The notes beneath the pieces are model-generated. The model was not told the origin of the DNA. It saw only the letters and a list, made by a program, of their open reading frames with translations, and searched no databases. The translations under genes were made by a program, and so were the position numbers. From the NCBI RefSeq assembly GCF_003970695.1, contig NZ_CP034570.1:2728001-2792000 (forward strand): DNA of 64,000 bases. The letters run 5' to 3'. Every line of letters begins with the position of its first letter. The stretch's first letter is position 1. Below, piece after piece: positions 25,871 through 34,672 of the stretch. Source of the stretch: Maribacter sp. MJ134 (GTDB lineage: Bacteria > Bacteroidota > Bacteroidia > Flavobacteriales > Flavobacteriaceae).

Positions 25871-27319
25871 CTAACGTACTTCATCCTGAAGCTCTTCTAG
25901 CGTATCCTGTTTTACTTCAAATCTGGAACCGTATCCCAATATTTTGAGTAAATCTTCTGCCTTTTGTTGAGGGTTGAACAAAGTGGTCATTAGATTGCCC
26001 TCATCGTCCCTATCAATTAAAACATGCTTTGGTTGCGGAATTAGACAATGTTGTAAGCCTCCGTAACCCCCTATAGTTTCTTGGTACGCCCCAGTATTGA
26101 AAAATCCGATATACAAAGGTTTGTCCCGCTTGTATTTAGGTAAATAAATAGCGTTCATGTTTTGTTCACTATTGTAATAATCATCACTATCACAAGTAAG
26201 TCCACCCAGAAGCACACGCTCATATTCATCGTTCCAGCGGTTAATGGGCAGCATGATAAAACGTTTATTTATGGCCCAAGTATCTGGCAGGGTAGTGATG
26301 AAAGAGGAATCTATCATATTCCATTTTTCCCTATCGTTCTGTTGTTTTTGATACAGAATTTCATAGATGGCACCGCCACTTTCCCCAACGGTAAAGCTTC
26401 CGAATTCCGTAAAAATGTTAGGTACAGGTACCTCGGCCTCTGCACAGGTAATATTAATTTGATTAATGATTTCATCGACCATATATTCATAATCATAATC
26501 GAACGCCAAACTGTTTTTTATGGGGAAACCTCCACCAATGTTTAAGCTGTCCAAAGACGGACAAACCTTTTTCAACTTTACGTATACTTTTAAACATTTG
26601 ACTAGTTCGTTCCAATAATAGGCGTTATCGCGAATACCGGTATTAATGAAAAAATGAAGCATTTTAAGCTCTACTTTATCATTGTTCTTAATTTGATCTT
26701 CATAAAAAGGAACAATGTTTTTATAGCCAATGCCCAAGCGAGAGGTATAAAACTCGAATTTCGGTTCTTCTTCCGATGCAATCCTAATACCTACTTGAAA
26801 ATCGTCCTTAATAACATCAGAGAGTAAATCTATCTCCTCGTAATTATCTATAATGGGGATACAATTCCGATGGCCATTGTTAATCAGTCTTCCTATGTTC
26901 TCAATGTATTGGGCTCTTTTAAAACCGTTGCAAAGTACATAGGTATCGTCCTTAATTTTCCCTACACTTTTGAGTTCTTCCACAATATTAATGTCAAAAG
27001 CCGATGAAGTCTCGATATGAATAGTATTTTTCAGTGCCTCGTGTAACACATGCTGAAAATGAGAGCTTTTTGTACAGTAACAATACTTGTACGTACCCTT
27101 ATAGTCGTATTTATCAATAGCTTTTTTGAACCAATGTTGGGCTCTTTGAATATTCTCCGATATTTTTGGCAGATAGGTAAATTTTAGAGGACTCCCGTAC
27201 TGCGCGATTAATTTTTTTAAATCGATTCCATGAAAGTGCAGGTGCTCTCCTTCTAAAGTAAATTCTTCTTGAGGGAAATCATAGGTTTGTTCTATGAGGT
27301 CAATATATTTGGTATTCAT
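25871..27319 (-). CDS. speA: arginine decarboxylase (fold III, PLP-dependent)
   Basis: A 482-residue enzyme of the alanine-racemase fold that decarboxylates arginine to agmatine. The PLP lysine is likely in KYCYCTKSSH at about 58-67. Other landmarks are LNIGGGFPI (glycine loop), the phosphate-binding region before FTEFGSFTVGESGG, and LLGGLTCDSDDYY at about 371-383 with the active-site Cys. It is shorter than the enterobacterial SpeA of about 650 residues and matches the compact Bacteroidota form. It starts the route arginine to agmatine to putrescine, with agmatinase next on the same strand. Confidence 0.9.
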   Translation of the reverse strand: MNTKYIDLIEQTYDFPQEEFTLEGEHLHFHGIDLKKLIAQYGSPLKFTYLPKISENIQRAQHWFKKAIDKYDYKGTYKYCYCTKSSHFQHVLHEALKNTIHIETSSAFDINIVEELKSVGKIKDDTYVLCNGFKRAQYIENIGRLINNGHRNCIPIIDNYEEIDLLSDVIKDDFQVGIRIASEEEPKFEFYTSRLGIGYKNIVPFYEDQIKNNDKVELKMLHFFINTGIRDNAYYWNELVKCLKVYVKLKKVCPSLDSLNIGGGFPIKNSLAFDYDYEYMVDEIINQINITCAEAEVPVPNIFTEFGSFTVGESGGAIYEILYQKQQNDREKWNMIDSSFITTLPDTWAINKRFIMLPINRWNDEYERVLLGGLTCDSDDYYNSEQNMNAIYLPKYKRDKPLYIGFFNTGAYQETIGGYGGLQHCLIPQPKHVLIDRDDEGNLMTTLFNPQQKAEDLLKILGYGSRFEVKQDTLEELQDEVR

Positions 27320-27777
27320 GCTTTATAAACAATTACGCTTTAAAATTCGTTAAAAATAATAATGGAAAGTGTTGCTAGACATTAATAAAATGTAAGCAAA
27401 TTGAAAATCAAATGATGATTTGCTCCTGAGTAGTAGGAATAAAAAAGTAGTTGTGCTGTGGCCGCACAATCGGTGAATTTAAAACGGAAGTAAGCTTTAA
27501 AATTCGGTCGCTCATCTTATAAGCTACTTTAAGGTTTGACTTCCTAATCCCCCAAAGCCCGAACATATAAACATTACATGTCATGTTCAGCTAAATGCTA
27601 AATACAAAGTAGCGCATGGCTATTTTGAGCATGCAAATGAAAACATTTTTTTTGAAAAAGAAGTTATTTTTGATAAAATAATTTTTAAAATTAAGTTACT
27701 TGCAATCAGTAAGTTACAGGCTTATTTTTCGAATAATTGAAAATGGAGGTAAAAAACTTATGTTTAAAATTTAATTG
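27320..27777. other. gene-free stretch upstream of speA
   Basis: These 458 A+T-rich bases hold no frame I would call a gene. The part next to 27319 must carry the speA promoter, but no clear TTG/TAnnTTTG pair stands out. Short imperfect inverted words such as AAGTAAGCTT and AAGCTACTT (about 27489-27522) are present without a clear role. Confidence 0.5.
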
Positions 27778-27849
27778 TAGCCTCGGCAAGAATCGAACTT
27801 GCATCTAAAGTTTAGGAAACTTCTATTCTATCCATTGAACTACGAGGCC
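27778..27849 (-). tRNA. tRNA-Arg (anticodon CCT)
   Basis: On the minus strand a 72-nt cloverleaf folds with acceptor GGCCTCG/CGAGGCT (one G-T), D stem GTTC/GAAT, anticodon stem GAAGT/ACTTT with loop TTCCTAA (anticodon CCT) and T arm GCAAG-TTCGATT-CTTGC. The discriminator base is A. CCA is not encoded. Confidence 0.93.
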
Positions 27850-27936
27850 AAAAAATCAAGTGCGCTAAATTAGGGTTTTTCAGGTATTCTATAAAAATCT
27901 CAAAGAACTAATTACCACTATTCTTCAACCCGACGG

Positions 27937-27960
27937 AAATCTTGATTATATTCAAGATTT
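27937..27960. promoter_or_regulatory. 9-bp-arm palindrome in the symporter leader
   Basis: AAATCTTGA (27937-27945) and TCAAGATTT (27952-27960) form a perfect inverted repeat with a 6-nt spacer, 15 bp before the symporter ATG. It fits an operator for a dimeric regulator or an RNA hairpin near the ribosome site. No T-run follows, so it is not a terminator. Confidence 0.5.
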
Positions 27961-27975
27961 AAATTAAATCCTAGT

Positions 27976-29589
27976 ATGACACTTTCCCCTTGGGATATAG
28001 GTATTGTTATCGCTTACGTAGTTGGGGTCTTAGTACTTGGTTTTTATTTATCCAGAAAATCTTCCAAGAATCTTGAATCGTATTTTTTAGGAGGAAATGA
28101 ACTACCCTGGTATTATCTTGGCCTTAGTAACGCCTCGGGAATGTTCGATATTTCCGGCACCATGTGGTCAGTCGGTATTCTGTTCGTTTACGGATTAAAA
28201 AGTGCTTGGCTACCATGGTTATGGCCAGTATGGAACCAGGTTTTCGTATTTGTATATCTTGCTATTTGGATGCGAAGGTCCGGTGTGATGACAGGGGCAG
28301 AATGGATTACGTTCCGTTTTGGAGACGGAAGGGGAGCAAAGCTTTCCCATATCATTATCGTAATTTTTGCGGTTATCAGTGTTCTTGGCTTTATAGCCTA
28401 CTTTTTTGAAGGAATCGGCAAATATTGCACGTCTATACTACCTTGGGATATGGCCTTTGATTTACTTGGTTATCAGGTTTCTTCTGCAAGAAGTTATGCT
28501 CTTATCATTTGTGGCCTTACCTCTTTGTACACGGTAAAGGGCGGAATGCATAGCGTTGTAGCCACAGAAGTAATGCAATTTGTAATCATGACCATTGCTT
28601 GTATTGGGGTTGGAATCGTTGCTTACAACATGGTTACGGCAGAACAGATTACCGCCGTTGTACCTGATAATTGGGACAAACTTTGGTTTGGGTGGAATCT
28701 AGATTTAGACTGGAGTAACTCCGCCTTCCCTCAGGTACGCAATAAAATTGATTCCGATGGCTTTGACCTTTTTGGAATACTATTCATACTAATGGTCTTA
28801 AAAGGAGTTTTTGCTTCTGTTGCTGGCCCTGTTCCCAGTTATGACATGCAACGTATACTTGCTACTAAAACACCTTCTGAAGCTGCAAAAATGAGTTTCT
28901 TAACCATTTGTGTGTTATATATTCCACGCTATTTTATGATTATAGGTTTTGCGGTGTTAGCCTTGGTTTTTCTTGGCCCTGAATTAAAGGCAATGGGAGA
29001 TGCTATAGATTTTGAACAAGTACTTCCCATGGCTATCAATAAATTTTTACCTGTAGGGTTAAAGGGTTTAATGCTTGCCGGTTTTCTAGCCGCTTTTATG
29101 GGGACCTTCGCCGCATTTGTAAATTCGGCTCCTGCCTATATTGTCAATGATATTTATAAGAAATACATCAATCCAGGTGCACCGGATAAAAAACTGGTAC
29201 AGCTAAGTATTATTTCTTCTTTAGGCTTGGTTATGGTAGGTATTGCCTTTGGATTTAATGCCGGCTCCCTAAACAGTCTTATCCTATGGCTCAGCTCTTC
29301 CTTATATGGAGGATATGTGGCGGCCAATGTATTAAAATGGGTCTGGTGGCGTTTTTCAGGTAACGGCTACTTCTGGGGAATGCTTTTTGGCCTAATTGGT
29401 TCTACGGTAAAATTCATATTCTTTCCGCATTATGTGGATATTTTTGTGTTCCCGCTCATTTTTGCGTTTGCGTTTATTGGTTGTATTATTGGCACTTATA
29501 TGGAGCCTTTACCTAATCGAGAACAGATAAAAACCTTCTACAAACAAACTAGACCTTGGGGATTCTGGGGCCGATCAAGAAAGAAGTGA
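27976..29589 (+). CDS. sodium:solute symporter family protein (SSS)
   Basis: A 537-residue inner-membrane protein with about 13-14 hydrophobic helices, starting LSPWDIGIVIAYVVGVLVLG. Family marks are GGNELPWYYLGLSNASGMFD at about 39-58, GLTSLYTVKGGMHSVV at about 181-196 with the following VATEVMQF, and NSAPAYIVNDIYKKYI late in the chain. SSS carriers bring sugars, sialic acid, amino acids or vitamins in with sodium. The neighbours (DUF4434 protein, AGE epimerase, FAD oxidoreductase) suggest a sugar or amino sugar. The stop codon overlaps the next start (TGATG). Confidence 0.9.
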   Translation: MTLSPWDIGIVIAYVVGVLVLGFYLSRKSSKNLESYFLGGNELPWYYLGLSNASGMFDISGTMWSVGILFVYGLKSAWLPWLWPVWNQVFVFVYLAIWMRRSGVMTGAEWITFRFGDGRGAKLSHIIIVIFAVISVLGFIAYFFEGIGKYCTSILPWDMAFDLLGYQVSSARSYALIICGLTSLYTVKGGMHSVVATEVMQFVIMTIACIGVGIVAYNMVTAEQITAVVPDNWDKLWFGWNLDLDWSNSAFPQVRNKIDSDGFDLFGILFILMVLKGVFASVAGPVPSYDMQRILATKTPSEAAKMSFLTICVLYIPRYFMIIGFAVLALVFLGPELKAMGDAIDFEQVLPMAINKFLPVGLKGLMLAGFLAAFMGTFAAFVNSAPAYIVNDIYKKYINPGAPDKKLVQLSIISSLGLVMVGIAFGFNAGSLNSLILWLSSSLYGGYVAANVLKWVWWRFSGNGYFWGMLFGLIGSTVKFIFFPHYVDIFVFPLIFAFAFIGCIIGTYMEPLPNREQIKTFYKQTRPWGFWGRSRKK

Positions 29590-29798
29590 TGGAAGAAGAC
29601 TTTAGCTTTGTGCCTAATATGGACTTTAAACGCGATAGTTTTAATGTGGTCATAGGTGTCATTTGGCAAATGGCACAAGTACTGATTCCCATGTATTTTA
29701 TGTTACGCCAAAATACGCAGATGGTAATTTGGAGCGCTATATTAATACTAACAAGCGTACTATTGAAGAAATATTGGTGGGACAACCTTGAAAAATAA
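29589..29798 (+). CDS. small membrane partner of the symporter
   Basis: A 69-residue protein starting at ATG 29589, whose A is the last base of the symporter stop, so translation is coupled. The sequence has a polar start (MEEDFSFVPNMDFKRDSFN) and two membrane helices at about 20-38 (VVIGVIWQMAQVLIPMYFML) and 46-60 (VIWSAILILTSVLL). Single small genes after SSS carriers are found in several families and may be accessory subunits. Function unknown. Confidence 0.72.
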   Translation: MEEDFSFVPNMDFKRDSFNVVIGVIWQMAQVLIPMYFMLRQNTQMVIWSAILILTSVLLKKYWWDNLEK

Positions 29799-29858
29799 TT
29801 TAAGGTTTCAAGTTCAACGTTCAAGGTTGTAAACTTGAAACCATAAACTTGAAACTTG
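29783..29858 (+). repeat. interlocked inverted repeats in the leader of the DUF4434 gene
   Basis: Arm A CAACCTTGAA (29783-29792) is the exact complement of A' (29820-29829). Arm B GGTTTCAAGTT (29804-29814) is the exact complement of B' (29832-29842). A further copy AACTTGAAAC (29846-29855) can replace B'. The order A-B-A'-B' means the two stems either exclude each other or form a pseudoknot. The array fills the gap between the small membrane protein (its last codons are in A) and the ATG at 29864. Confidence 0.6.
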
Positions 29859-29863
29859 TTTTA

Positions 29864-30811
29864 ATGCAAATAACTGGAACTTTTATAGACGAAATTAGTC
29901 ACGATATACCTCATCAGAACTGGGGAGCAAAAGAATGGGATAAGGACTTTGCACATATGAAGGCCATGGGTATAGAGACCGTAATCTTAATTCGTTGCGG
30001 TTACAAACGGTTTTTGACCTATCCTTCTAAATACCTAACAAAAGAACACCATTGTTTTGATCCTCCCATGGATCTGGTAAAACTATATTTGGAACTGTCG
30101 GACAAGTACGGTATGACCTTTTATTTTGGCACATATGACAGTGGGGAATATTGGAAAACAGGGGATATGCGACACGAAATTGAGGTAAATCTCCACATAA
30201 TCGAAGAAGCCTATAACACCTATGGCCATTACAAAAGTTTTGGCGGCTGGTATTTGAGTTTGGAGCTGAGTCGAAAGACCATAGGTGCCGTAACTTCCAT
30301 TGCACAATTGGGTGCCAAATGCAAAGCGGTCAGCGAGGGTTTGCCGGTATTGATTTCTCCTTGGATAGACGGTAAAAAAGCGGTAATGGCGGCAAACAAT
30401 GAACTCACCAAAGATTCTGGAGTTTCGTTACAAGAACACGAAAAAGAATGGGACCAGATATTTAAAGGCATTAAAGATAGTGTGGACATCGTAGCATTCC
30501 AAGATGGCCATGTGGATTATAATGATTTGGAAGATTACCTAAAACTAAATAAAAAATTAGCCGATAAATACGGCCTACAATCATGGACTAATTCAGAATC
30601 ATTTGATAGAGATATGCCTATTAAGTTCTTACCAATAAAGTGGGAAAAACTTCTTTTTAAATTAAGGGCTGCAAAAAAGGCTGGTTGTAAAAAAGCCATT
30701 ACGTTTGAATTCTCCCATTTTATGAGTCCACAATCAGCTTATTTGCAAGCGGGACATTTATATAATAGATATATGGAAAGTTCCCTCGCTCCAGGCCGAG
30801 GAACGACATAA
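29864..30811 (+). CDS. DUF4434 domain protein (TIM-barrel, glycoside-hydrolase-like)
   Basis: About 315 residues. The core resembles DUF4434, a TIM-barrel domain related to glycoside hydrolases: ITGTFIDEISHDIPHQNWG at the start, DFAHMKAMGIETVILIRCGY, FYFGTYDSGEYW, GGWYLSLELS with a possible acidic residue, VDIVAFQDGH and ITFEFSHFMSP. No signal peptide is seen, so it is probably cytoplasmic. I use ATG 29864; a TTG five codons upstream lies inside the repeat array and is less likely. It follows the symporter pair and precedes an AGE-family epimerase, which fits processing of an imported saccharide. Activity is not established. Confidence 0.8.
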   Translation: MQITGTFIDEISHDIPHQNWGAKEWDKDFAHMKAMGIETVILIRCGYKRFLTYPSKYLTKEHHCFDPPMDLVKLYLELSDKYGMTFYFGTYDSGEYWKTGDMRHEIEVNLHIIEEAYNTYGHYKSFGGWYLSLELSRKTIGAVTSIAQLGAKCKAVSEGLPVLISPWIDGKKAVMAANNELTKDSGVSLQEHEKEWDQIFKGIKDSVDIVAFQDGHVDYNDLEDYLKLNKKLADKYGLQSWTNSESFDRDMPIKFLPIKWEKLLFKLRAAKKAGCKKAITFEFSHFMSPQSAYLQAGHLYNRYMESSLAPGRGTT

Positions 30812-30874
30812 AAACCGTATTGAACAATTTATCCTTGACTGGATATCAATGTAAAAAAATAAATAGCACTTATA

Positions 30875-32038
30875 TTGAAAGACTACGCAAACCTTTACAA
30901 AAATGAACTCTTGAACGAAGTTCTACCTTTTTGGGAAAAGTATTCTTTGGATGAAGAATATGGGGGCTATTTCACCTGTTTGACCCCAAAAGGAGAAGTT
31001 TACGATACCGATAAATTTGTATGGCTACAGGCTAGACAAGTCTGGATGTTCGCTACCTTGTACCAACAAGTAGCACAAAAACAGGAATGGAAGGAAATCA
31101 CCACATTAGGTGCCGATTTTCTGGAAAACTATGGGCGGGATACGGCCGGTGATTGGTACTTTTCCTTGAACCGAAAAGGACAGCCTCTCATCCAACCTTA
31201 CAATATATTTTCGGACTGTTTTGCGGCTATGGCCTTTGGCAAATTCTATGAAATAGATCCGCAAGAGAAATACGCAACAATCGCTAAGACCACGTTTGAA
31301 CATATTTTAAAGCGGCAGCAGCATCCCAAGGGGAAATATGACAAATCGGTTCCCGGTACACGACCCATGCAAAACTTTGCTCTGCCCATGATCCTGTGCA
31401 ACCTTTCCTTGGAATTGGAACCTTTATTAGGATCGGAAAAAGTTTCCGAGGTGACGGATAACGTCATCGATTTGGTCATGAATACCTTCTATGACGATGC
31501 AACTGGATTGGTACTAGAAAACGTGTCGCACACTGGAGAGTTTGTGGACAGCTTTGAGGGCAGATTGTTGAATCCCGGTCATGCAATAGAGGCCATGTGG
31601 TTTATCATGAATTTGGGAATCCGTAAAAATGATACGGCCCTGATCAACAAAGCGGAAAAACTTATGTTTCAACAACTGGAACATGGTTGGGACCCGGAAT
31701 ATGGTGGAATCCTATATTTTATGGACAGAAAAGGCCATCCACCGCAGCAACTGGAACACGACCAAAAACTTTGGTGGGTGCATTTAGAAACCCTGGTCGC
31801 CTTGGCAAAAACATATGCCTACAATCAAAACCCCAAAGCTGCGGAATGGTTCAAAAAAGTACATGACTATACTTGGTCCCATTTCAGGGATATAGAAAAC
31901 GGTGGCGAATGGTTCGGCTACCTTAACAGAGAGGGAAAGGTGCACCTAAACCTAAAAGGCGGTAAATGGAAAGGCTGTTTTCATGTACCAAGAGCTCTGT
32001 TAGAAATTTGGAAAACCTTGGAAAATTCTAGTCTATGA
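30875..32038 (+). CDS. AGE family epimerase/isomerase
   Basis: A 387-residue alpha/alpha-barrel of the N-acylglucosamine 2-epimerase superfamily, which epimerises sugars at C2 (N-acyl-mannosamine, mannose or cellobiose). Signatures are VWLQARQVWMFATLY at about 50-64, LLNPGHAIEAMWFI at about 232-245, KLWWVHLETLVALA at about 297-310 and GCFHVPRALLEIW near the C-terminus, giving the two catalytic His candidates. Translation starts at TTG 30875; no in-frame ATG precedes the first conserved residues. It overlaps the FAD oxidoreductase by 4 bp (ATGA), so they are co-translated. Cytoplasmic. Which sugar it uses cannot be read from sequence. Confidence 0.87.
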   Translation: MKDYANLYKNELLNEVLPFWEKYSLDEEYGGYFTCLTPKGEVYDTDKFVWLQARQVWMFATLYQQVAQKQEWKEITTLGADFLENYGRDTAGDWYFSLNRKGQPLIQPYNIFSDCFAAMAFGKFYEIDPQEKYATIAKTTFEHILKRQQHPKGKYDKSVPGTRPMQNFALPMILCNLSLELEPLLGSEKVSEVTDNVIDLVMNTFYDDATGLVLENVSHTGEFVDSFEGRLLNPGHAIEAMWFIMNLGIRKNDTALINKAEKLMFQQLEHGWDPEYGGILYFMDRKGHPPQQLEHDQKLWWVHLETLVALAKTYAYNQNPKAAEWFKKVHDYTWSHFRDIENGGEWFGYLNREGKVHLNLKGGKWKGCFHVPRALLEIWKTLENSSL

Positions 32039-33888
32039 AAAATCTGTATTGTACTCTTTTTTCGTTATTACTACTAACCATATGTGCCGGCCAGAAAGAA
32101 GTAGACGTTTTGATTATCGGAGGCGGTGCTGGCGGAACTTCTGCAGGAATCCAGGCGGCACGGATGGGTGTTAAAGTGCAAATCATCGAAGCTACACCTT
32201 GGTTAGGCGGTATGCTGACCTCGGCCGGTGTGTCGGCCATTGACGGCAACCATGAAATGCCCTCTGGTATTTGGGGAGAATTTCGTCAAAAATTGCGTGA
32301 CCATTATGGCGGAGCAGAGGCATTGGCTACAGGCTGGGTTAGCCACACCTTATTTGAACCCTCGGTAGGCAACAAAATCCTTCAAGAAATGGCAAATATC
32401 CCTAATTTGGACATCGCTTTTAATGCGATATACAGTGATGTAAAAAAAGATGGGGAAGGATGGCAAATTACCTACAGTCGAAACAAAAAAGTCTATTCCA
32501 CAAAGGCCAAAATACTCATAGATGCTACCGAAATAGGCGAACTATTGCCCTTGGTTGGTGCCGATTTTAGGCTAGGTATGGATGCAAAAAGCGATACAAA
32601 CGAAAAAGAAGCTCCCGAAACAGCCAATAACATTGTGCAGGACCTAACTTATGTTTTGACATTGGAGGATGTTTCGAAAATCCCTCTCCTTAATCAGGGT
32701 AAAAAAGGGCTAGTAAAAAAACCCAAAAACTACGACCCTGAAGCGTATGCCTGTGCCTGTAAACGGGAAGATGGTGATATGTTCGGTGGAGTTTCCGGTT
32801 GTGAACAAATGCTGAACTACGGCAAACTACCCAACAATAAATATATGGTGAACTGGCCCAATTGTGGAAATGATTTTTATGTGAACTGGCCAGAATTGTC
32901 AAAAGAAGAACGTTCAAATAAGCTAGCGGATGCCAAAGCATTCACACAAGGTTTCGTCTACTACATTCAAAATGAATTAGGCTTTAAACACCTAAGGGTA
33001 GCAGAAGAATTTCCTACCAAAGACAATTTTCCAATGATTCCTTATGATAGGGAGGCTAGAAGGGTAAAAGGAAAAACGTTCTTAACCGTAGACCATTTAG
33101 AAAGACCATATGATTTCACTTTATACAGAACAGGAATTACGGTGGGCGACTATCCTATAGACCATCATCACGATAAAAATTCCGAAGCTCCAGAAATCGA
33201 TTTTATCAATATAAAAGTTCCAAGTTACAATGTACCTTTAGGTAGTTTGGTTCCAGAAAGCGTGGAGCAATTTATAGTGGCGGAAAAAAATATTAGCGTA
33301 TCCAATATTGTCAACGGGGCAACAAGACTCCAACCTGTAGTTTTGGGCATAGGCCAAGCTGCTGGTGCTTTGTCAGCCATGTCCATTCTAGAAAACAAAA
33401 AACCCTCTGAAATATCCATAAGAAAGGTTCAAAACGCGCTGTTAGAGAGTAATGTCTATATCATGCCTTTTATCGATATCAAAAAAGAAGATTCCGCTTT
33501 TGGGGCCATGCAACGCATGGGTGCAACAGGAATACTAAAAGGTACCGGAATTGCCTATAAGTGGGCAAATCAGACTTGGTTTTACCCCAATAGAATGGTA
33601 TCGGAACATGAACTTATTAGGGGGCTTCAACCCTACTTTCCTTCTTTAGAGAGTATGGCGGCTTCCGGTGCTGGAATCAGGTTACCTTTTATCGCCTCTA
33701 TATTACAAAAGGTAAACATGGAATACTCAATTCCGGTTATTAAAACAAAATGGAATACATGGGGTATTCACCAGGCTTGTGATGATAAAATAGCATTGAA
33801 CAGGCGTACCGTAAGCATTCTCGCTGATAAATTATTGAACCCATTTGCGATGGAAGTAAACTGGAATGGAGAATTAAAGCAGAAGTAA
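32035..33888 (+). CDS. exported FAD-dependent oxidoreductase with SLH-like tail
   Basis: A 617-residue protein with a signal peptide (1-19, ending ICAGQ), then a FAD_oxidored domain. The dinucleotide motif is LIIGGGAGGTSAGIQAARMG at about 25-44, with EATPWLGGMLTSAGVSAIDG next. Later motifs are ILIDATEIGELLPLVGADFR and RLQPVVLGIGQAAGALSAM (second FAD contact). Residues about 475-545 resemble an S-layer homology unit: PFIDIKKEDSAFGAMQRMGA, then GILKGTG, FYPNRMVSEHELIRGL. Such modules bind cell-wall glycans in other phyla. It overlaps the epimerase gene by 4 bp. Probable periplasmic oxidation of a sugar or derived compound. Confidence 0.85.
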   Translation: MKNLYCTLFSLLLLTICAGQKEVDVLIIGGGAGGTSAGIQAARMGVKVQIIEATPWLGGMLTSAGVSAIDGNHEMPSGIWGEFRQKLRDHYGGAEALATGWVSHTLFEPSVGNKILQEMANIPNLDIAFNAIYSDVKKDGEGWQITYSRNKKVYSTKAKILIDATEIGELLPLVGADFRLGMDAKSDTNEKEAPETANNIVQDLTYVLTLEDVSKIPLLNQGKKGLVKKPKNYDPEAYACACKREDGDMFGGVSGCEQMLNYGKLPNNKYMVNWPNCGNDFYVNWPELSKEERSNKLADAKAFTQGFVYYIQNELGFKHLRVAEEFPTKDNFPMIPYDREARRVKGKTFLTVDHLERPYDFTLYRTGITVGDYPIDHHHDKNSEAPEIDFINIKVPSYNVPLGSLVPESVEQFIVAEKNISVSNIVNGATRLQPVVLGIGQAAGALSAMSILENKKPSEISIRKVQNALLESNVYIMPFIDIKKEDSAFGAMQRMGATGILKGTGIAYKWANQTWFYPNRMVSEHELIRGLQPYFPSLESMAASGAGIRLPFIASILQKVNMEYSIPVIKTKWNTWGIHQACDDKIALNRRTVSILADKLLNPFAMEVNWNGELKQK

Positions 33889-33931
33889 CTTCGAAACGTT
33901 TTTAACCTTAATTATCGAGTAGAATTTCCTG

Positions 33932-34510
33932 TTACTCATACACCTCAACGATCATCTCTATCTCCACAGCCATGTTACCAGGTAACGAACCCATACCTAC
34001 CGCAGCTCGGGCATGTTTACCCGCATCACCAAAGACAGCGACCATAAGGTCAGAATAGCCATTAATAACCTTGGAATGATCCTTGAAATCTGGTATTGCA
34101 TTGACCATACCTTTTACCTTGACTACTCTTTTAACTTTGTTCAGATTCCCTAATTCCGACTTTAAGACGGACAGTTGATTAATAGCAACCTCCCGAGCGG
34201 CGTTATAGCCCTCTTCTACACTTAAGTCCGCACCTAATTTACCAAGAATGTTTTCGCCATTATCTTGCTTAGGCCCTTTCCCGGCCAAGAAAATTAGATT
34301 TCCCGTTCGTACGGCATGTACATAATTAGCAACAGGCGTTCCTTGATCTCTTAGTGTAATATTGAGATCCCCAAGTTTGGCCTCTGGATTATAATCACCG
34401 GGAACCGTTTCTATCGGATTCTCAACGGTTTTCTGTTCTGATTCGTTATTGGGTTCGGCTCCACAGGACAAAAGAAGTAATAGAAAGGCCCCTAGCATCA
34501 AGTTTTTCAT
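33932..34510 (-). CDS. RidA family lipoprotein
   Basis: A 192-residue protein with a lipoprotein signal (MKNLMLGAFLLLLLSC, acylated Cys16) and a YjgF/RidA domain at about 45-190. Typical segments are YVHAVRTGNLIFLAGKGP, LSVLKSELGNLNKVKRVVKV, and RAAVGMGSLPGNMAVEIEM with the conserved Arg and Glu that bind the carboxylate of enamine substrates. Cytosolic RidA removes reactive 2-aminoacrylate; an exported, lipid-anchored version must use something else and is unusual but recurrent in Bacteroidota. It is divergent from the MFS gene, and a 16-bp palindrome lies between them. Confidence 0.88.
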   Translation of the reverse strand: MKNLMLGAFLLLLLSCGAEPNNESEQKTVENPIETVPGDYNPEAKLGDLNITLRDQGTPVANYVHAVRTGNLIFLAGKGPKQDNGENILGKLGADLSVEEGYNAAREVAINQLSVLKSELGNLNKVKRVVKVKGMVNAIPDFKDHSKVINGYSDLMVAVFGDAGKHARAAVGMGSLPGNMAVEIEMIVEVYE

Positions 34511-34547
34511 GTTACATTACTGTTTATAAGATTATAAATACATATTC

Positions 34548-34563
34548 ATCATAAAAATATGAT
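34548..34563. promoter_or_regulatory. palindrome between divergent ridA-like and MFS genes
   Basis: ATCATA-AAAA-TATGAT, a perfect 6+4+6 inverted repeat 38 bp before the RidA start. It is A+T-rich, so a chance match is possible. Confidence 0.3.
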
Positions 34564-34672
34564 AATATGTTAACCTTATACGGTGAAGGATAGGATTTAG
34601 CTAAAAAATACTAAAAACTATTTCATTTTTATTAGATTAGCATATTAACCAAACCAATAAAATTAATTGAAT

